Shown here: positions 3,994-6,440 of the stretch, in pieces
Layout of the letters: the number at the start of each line of letters is the position of its first letter
Numbering within the stretch: position 1 is the first letter of the stretch
NCBI GenBank assembly: GCA_900757695.1
Contig: CAAEOU010000199.1
Span: 1-6,440 of the forward strand
Origin: an uncultured Oscillospiraceae bacterium
GTDB lineage: Bacteria > Bacillota_A > Clostridia > Oscillospirales > Oscillospiraceae
Length of the DNA stretch: 6,440 nt
Direction: 5' to 3'
The notes under the pieces: model-generated
Told to the model about the DNA's origin: nothing
Databases searched by the model: none
What the model saw: only the letters and a program-made list of their open reading frames with translations
Made by a program: the position numbers and the translations under genes

Positions 3994-6280
3994 GTCGGTG
4001 GAGAAATCTGTCCGCAAAAAGGACTCCATGCAGCTGCTGACCGGAAAGCCGGTCTACGTGGATGATATTACTCCCAAGGATGCGCTGGTGGTAAAGCTTC
4101 TGCGCTCTCCGCACCCCAATGCGCTGGTGCAGGAGATCCGCACCGAGGCGGCAAAGCGGGTGCCCGGCGTGGTGGATATCTATACATGGGAGGATGTGCC
4201 AAAGCATCGGTTTGCCATTGCCGGGCAGACCTACCCGGAGCCGTCTCCCTATGACCGGCTGATTCTGGACCGGCATGTGCGGTTTGTGGGAGATCCCGTG
4301 GCCATGATCGCCGCAGAGACGGAAAAGGCCGCCCGGAAGGCCATGGGGCTCATCAAGGTGAAATATCAGCTGCTGGAGCCGGTGCTGGATTTCCGCACGG
4401 CCAAGGACAATCCCGTTCTGGTGCATCCCGAGGAGGACTGGTACCCGCCCTGTGAGGTGGGCGGCAGCAATCGGCGGAATCTGGTGGCCAGCGGGGTAGA
4501 CGCCGACGGAGATGTGGAGCGGGTCATGGAGGACTGCGATATCGTCATCGACCACACCTATCACACCCGGGCGTTCCAGCAGGCCATGATGGAGCCGTTT
4601 GTCTGCTATACGGAGCTGGATCGGTACGGGCGGCTCCATGTGATCTCATCGACCCAGATCATCTTTCATACCCGACGGATCCTGTCCAATGCACTGGGGC
4701 TCCCCAAGAGCCGCATCCGGGTGGAAAAGCCCCGGATCGGCGGCGGATTCGGGGCCAAGCAGACGGCGGTCTGCGATGTCTACCCGGCCTTTGTGACCAT
4801 GCAGACCGGACGGCCCGCAAAGATCCGCTATACCCGGGAGGAGTGCCAGATCGCCGGTTCTCCCCGGCACGAGATGGAGATCCATGTGCGGCTGGGGGCC
4901 AGCCGGCAGGGGAAAATCCGTGCGCTGGATCTCTATACCCTGTCCAACACGGGGGCCTACGGGGAGCATGGCCCTACCACGGTGGGGCTTTCGGGGCATA
5001 AGTCCATTCCACTGTATACCGGCTCGCTGGAGGCGTTCCGCTTTGCCTATGACGTGGTCTACACCAATTTACAGGCGGCGGGGGCATACCGGGGCTACGG
5101 TGCCACCCAAGGGATTTTTGCGGTGGAGTCTGCGGTCAATGAGCTGGCGGAGAAGCTGGGAATGGATCCCACGCTTTTGCGGGAGCAAAATATGGTGCGG
5201 GAGGGCATGCATATGCCCGCCTATTATGGGGAGCCAAACAATGCCTGTGCGCTGGACCGGTGTATGGAGCACTGCCGGAATATGTTCCATTGGGAAGAAA
5301 AGTATCCGGTGCGGGATATGGGCAACGGGAAGGTTCGTGCCGCCGGTGTGGCCATGGCCATGCAGGGCAGCGGGATCTCCGGGGTGGACGTGGGTTCTGC
5401 CACGGTGAAGCTCAATGAGGACGGCGGCTATCAGCTGCTGATCGGTGCGGCGGATATGGGCACCGGATGCGATACCATTCTGGCGCAGATGGTGGCGGAA
5501 TGCATGGAGTGTGAGGTAGATGATGTGGCGGTGTTCGGTGCGGATACCGATGCATCCCCCTATGATTCCGGCTCCTATGCCTCCTCTACCACCTATATCA
5601 CCGGGAAGGCGGTGGAAAAGGCATGTGAGGCCCTGAAGCGAAAGCTCTGCACCATTGCCGCAGGCATGCTGGACTGTGCGCCGGAGCATGCCCAGTTTGA
5701 AGGAAACCGGATCCGGAACACGCAGACGGGGAAGACGGTATCCCTGTCGGAAATCGCCTATGGGGCACAGGTGGGCTGCAGCGAGCCTGCGGAGGTTACG
5801 GCGACCCACTCCTCGCCGGTGTCGCCGCCGCCCTATATGGTGGGCATGGCGGAGATCGAGCTGGATCGGGAGACCGGACTTGTGACCATCCTCGACTATA
5901 TGGCGGTGGTGGACTGCGGCACGCCCATCAATCCGGCGCTGGCACGGATTCAGGCGGAGGGGGGCATTGTGCAGGGGATCGGGCATACCCTCATGGAGAA
6001 TGTGACCTATGACCAGCACGGACGGCCCATGGAGTCCTCGTTCATGCAGTATAAGATCCCCACCCGTCTCGATATGGGCCGGCTGCGGGTGGAGTTTGAG
6101 CAGAGCTATGAGGAGACCGGTCCCTTTGGGGCGAAATCCATCGGAGAGATCGTCATCAATACCCCGGCACCGGCCATTGCCCATGCCATCTACCGGGCCA
6201 CCGGGGTGTGGCACCGGGAGCTGCCCATTACACCGGAGAAAATCGCCATGTGCAGTGCAGAAGAATCATACATTATATAA
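3974..6280 (+). CDS. xdhA: Xanthine dehydrogenase family molybdenum-cofactor subunit (hydroxylase catalytic subunit)
   Basis: Catalytic subunit that binds molybdopterin and hydroxylates a carbon next to nitrogen in an aromatic heterocycle, using water as oxygen donor. It has 768 residues, like E. coli XdhA (752). The N-terminal a/b hammerhead domain covers about 20-135 (TGKPVYVDDI, then VRFVGDPVAMIAAE). The Mo-binding domains follow: FQQAMMEP (201-208), SSTQ (225-228; Q228 matches bovine Gln767), GGGFGAKQ (256-263), AYRGYGATQ (371-379; R373 matches bovine Arg912), DMGTGCDTILAQM (494-506), SGSYASSTTYITGKA (532-546) and GAKSIGE (719-725), whose E725 is the catalytic base corresponding to bovine Glu1261. 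The Gln at 263, in place of bovine Glu802, is also present in E. coli XdhA as I recall it (GGGFGNKQ). The enzyme is therefore of the XdhABC/selenium-linked type, not mammalian-like. The substrate is probably a purine or a related N-heterocycle, but it is unproven. The start is chosen from GGAGG at 3961. Confidence 0.95.
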   Translation: MEQKKFKSVEKSVRKKDSMQLLTGKPVYVDDITPKDALVVKLLRSPHPNALVQEIRTEAAKRVPGVVDIYTWEDVPKHRFAIAGQTYPEPSPYDRLILDRHVRFVGDPVAMIAAETEKAARKAMGLIKVKYQLLEPVLDFRTAKDNPVLVHPEEDWYPPCEVGGSNRRNLVASGVDADGDVERVMEDCDIVIDHTYHTRAFQQAMMEPFVCYTELDRYGRLHVISSTQIIFHTRRILSNALGLPKSRIRVEKPRIGGGFGAKQTAVCDVYPAFVTMQTGRPAKIRYTREECQIAGSPRHEMEIHVRLGASRQGKIRALDLYTLSNTGAYGEHGPTTVGLSGHKSIPLYTGSLEAFRFAYDVVYTNLQAAGAYRGYGATQGIFAVESAVNELAEKLGMDPTLLREQNMVREGMHMPAYYGEPNNACALDRCMEHCRNMFHWEEKYPVRDMGNGKVRAAGVAMAMQGSGISGVDVGSATVKLNEDGGYQLLIGAADMGTGCDTILAQMVAECMECEVDDVAVFGADTDASPYDSGSYASSTTYITGKAVEKACEALKRKLCTIAAGMLDCAPEHAQFEGNRIRNTQTGKTVSLSEIAYGAQVGCSEPAEVTATHSSPVSPPPYMVGMAEIELDRETGLVTILDYMAVVDCGTPINPALARIQAEGGIVQGIGHTLMENVTYDQHGRPMESSFMQYKIPTRLDMGRLRVEFEQSYEETGPFGAKSIGEIVINTPAPAIAHAIYRATGVWHRELPITPEKIAMCSAEESYII

Positions 6281-6284
6281 ATCA

Positions 6285-6318
6285 GCCCCTGATCCGCACA
6301 ACAGAGCGGATCAGGGGC
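6285..6318. terminator. Bidirectional intrinsic-type terminator between convergent genes
   Basis: A perfect 13-bp stem, GCCCCTGATCCGC (6285-6297) with GCGGATCAGGGGC (6306-6318), and an 8-nt loop. It begins 4 nt after the Mo-subunit stop and ends 5 nt before the stop of the opposing gene. The tails are only moderately T-rich: GTGTTATTTGTTG on the plus side and TGATTTATATAATG on the minus side. The very stable stem makes a shared terminator likely. Confidence 0.8.
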
Positions 6319-6323
6319 CTGTG

Positions 6324-6440
6324 TTATTTGTTGTCCTGCTGGAGCCGCCGGGCGGTGGCAAGGATCAGACGGAGATCCTCATCGCTGAGCTTCCGCAGTG
6401 CGGCAATGGTGGTGTCCAGCAATGGGGAGTTTTTCTGCGA
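6324..6440 (-). CDS. C-terminal fragment of an unrecognised small helical protein
   Basis: Last 38 codons of a gene running off the right edge, ending in TAA at 6326-6324. The visible peptide includes TTIAALRKLSDEDLRLILAT followed by ARRLQQDNK. It is charged and amphipathic, compatible with one or two helices, with no membrane segment. Stretches such as LSDEDLRLIL are common at the ends of short Firmicute regulatory or hypothetical proteins, but there is too little here to name a family. The minus-strand reading is preferred because the stop sits directly beside the shared terminator. The plus-strand frame from GTG 6321 has no ribosome site. Confidence 0.5.
   Translation of the reverse strand, partial: SQKNSPLLDTTIAALRKLSDEDLRLILATARRLQQDNK

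Noticed and set aside
5069..6214. 381-codon minus-strand open frame opposite the Mo subunit
   Set aside because: Its His/Gly/Arg-rich composition mirrors the reverse complement of a real coding frame; no motif and no ribosome site were recognised.
6281..6293. Small ATCAG-CCC-CTGAT hairpin just after the Mo-subunit stop
   Set aside because: Its 5-bp arms compete with the far more stable 13-bp terminator stem that uses the same bases.

Overview
The window (6440 bp, GC-rich) looks like chromosomal DNA of a Gram-positive, anaerobic Clostridia-type bacterium, plausibly a GC-rich gut Oscillospiraceae-like lineage. The evidence is a lipoprotein-anchored binding protein with a lipobox, strong AGGAGG-type ribosome sites, and split-subunit molybdenum hydroxylase genes whose motifs (CDTANCGLC; GGMLW in the FAD subunit) I associate with such Firmicutes. 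The taxonomic call is inference.

Layout. Minus strand, read right to left from 2588 to 1: a tightly overlapping ABC importer operon of the FecCD/BtuCD (type II) class, made of a substrate-binding lipoprotein, a permease and an ATPase that runs off the left edge. Plus strand, 2718 to 6280: a three-gene operon for a xanthine-dehydrogenase-family hydroxylase, with FAD subunit (xdhB-like), 2Fe-2S subunit (xdhC-like) and molybdenum-cofactor subunit (xdhA-like). A 13-bp-stem terminator follows at 6285-6318. Beyond it, the C-terminal 38 codons of an unrecognised minus-strand gene run off the right edge.

The 129-bp intergenic region 2589-2717 is the most informative part. It holds two divergent extended -10 promoters whose -35 boxes lie inside each other's spacers. 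It also holds a 24-bp interrupted palindrome (CGTTATA-N10-TACAACG, 2602-2625) at the predicted transporter transcription start that closely resembles the E. coli ModE molybdate-repressor site, and a perfect 7-bp-arm palindrome lying exactly over the hydroxylase -10 box.

Interpretation. FecCD-type importers are usually annotated as iron-siderophore or B12 systems, but one branch (Haemophilus influenzae HI1470-1472, MolBCA) imports molybdate/tungstate. A divergent molybdoenzyme, a ModE-like box and HI1470-like ATPase motifs together suggest that this importer supplies Mo or W for the hydroxylase. This is inference; no ligand can be read from the sequence alone. The hydroxylase probably acts on a purine or another N-heterocycle, but its substrate is not determined. 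I saw no mobile element, CRISPR array, tRNA or rRNA, and no gene-free stretch longer than 300 bases.
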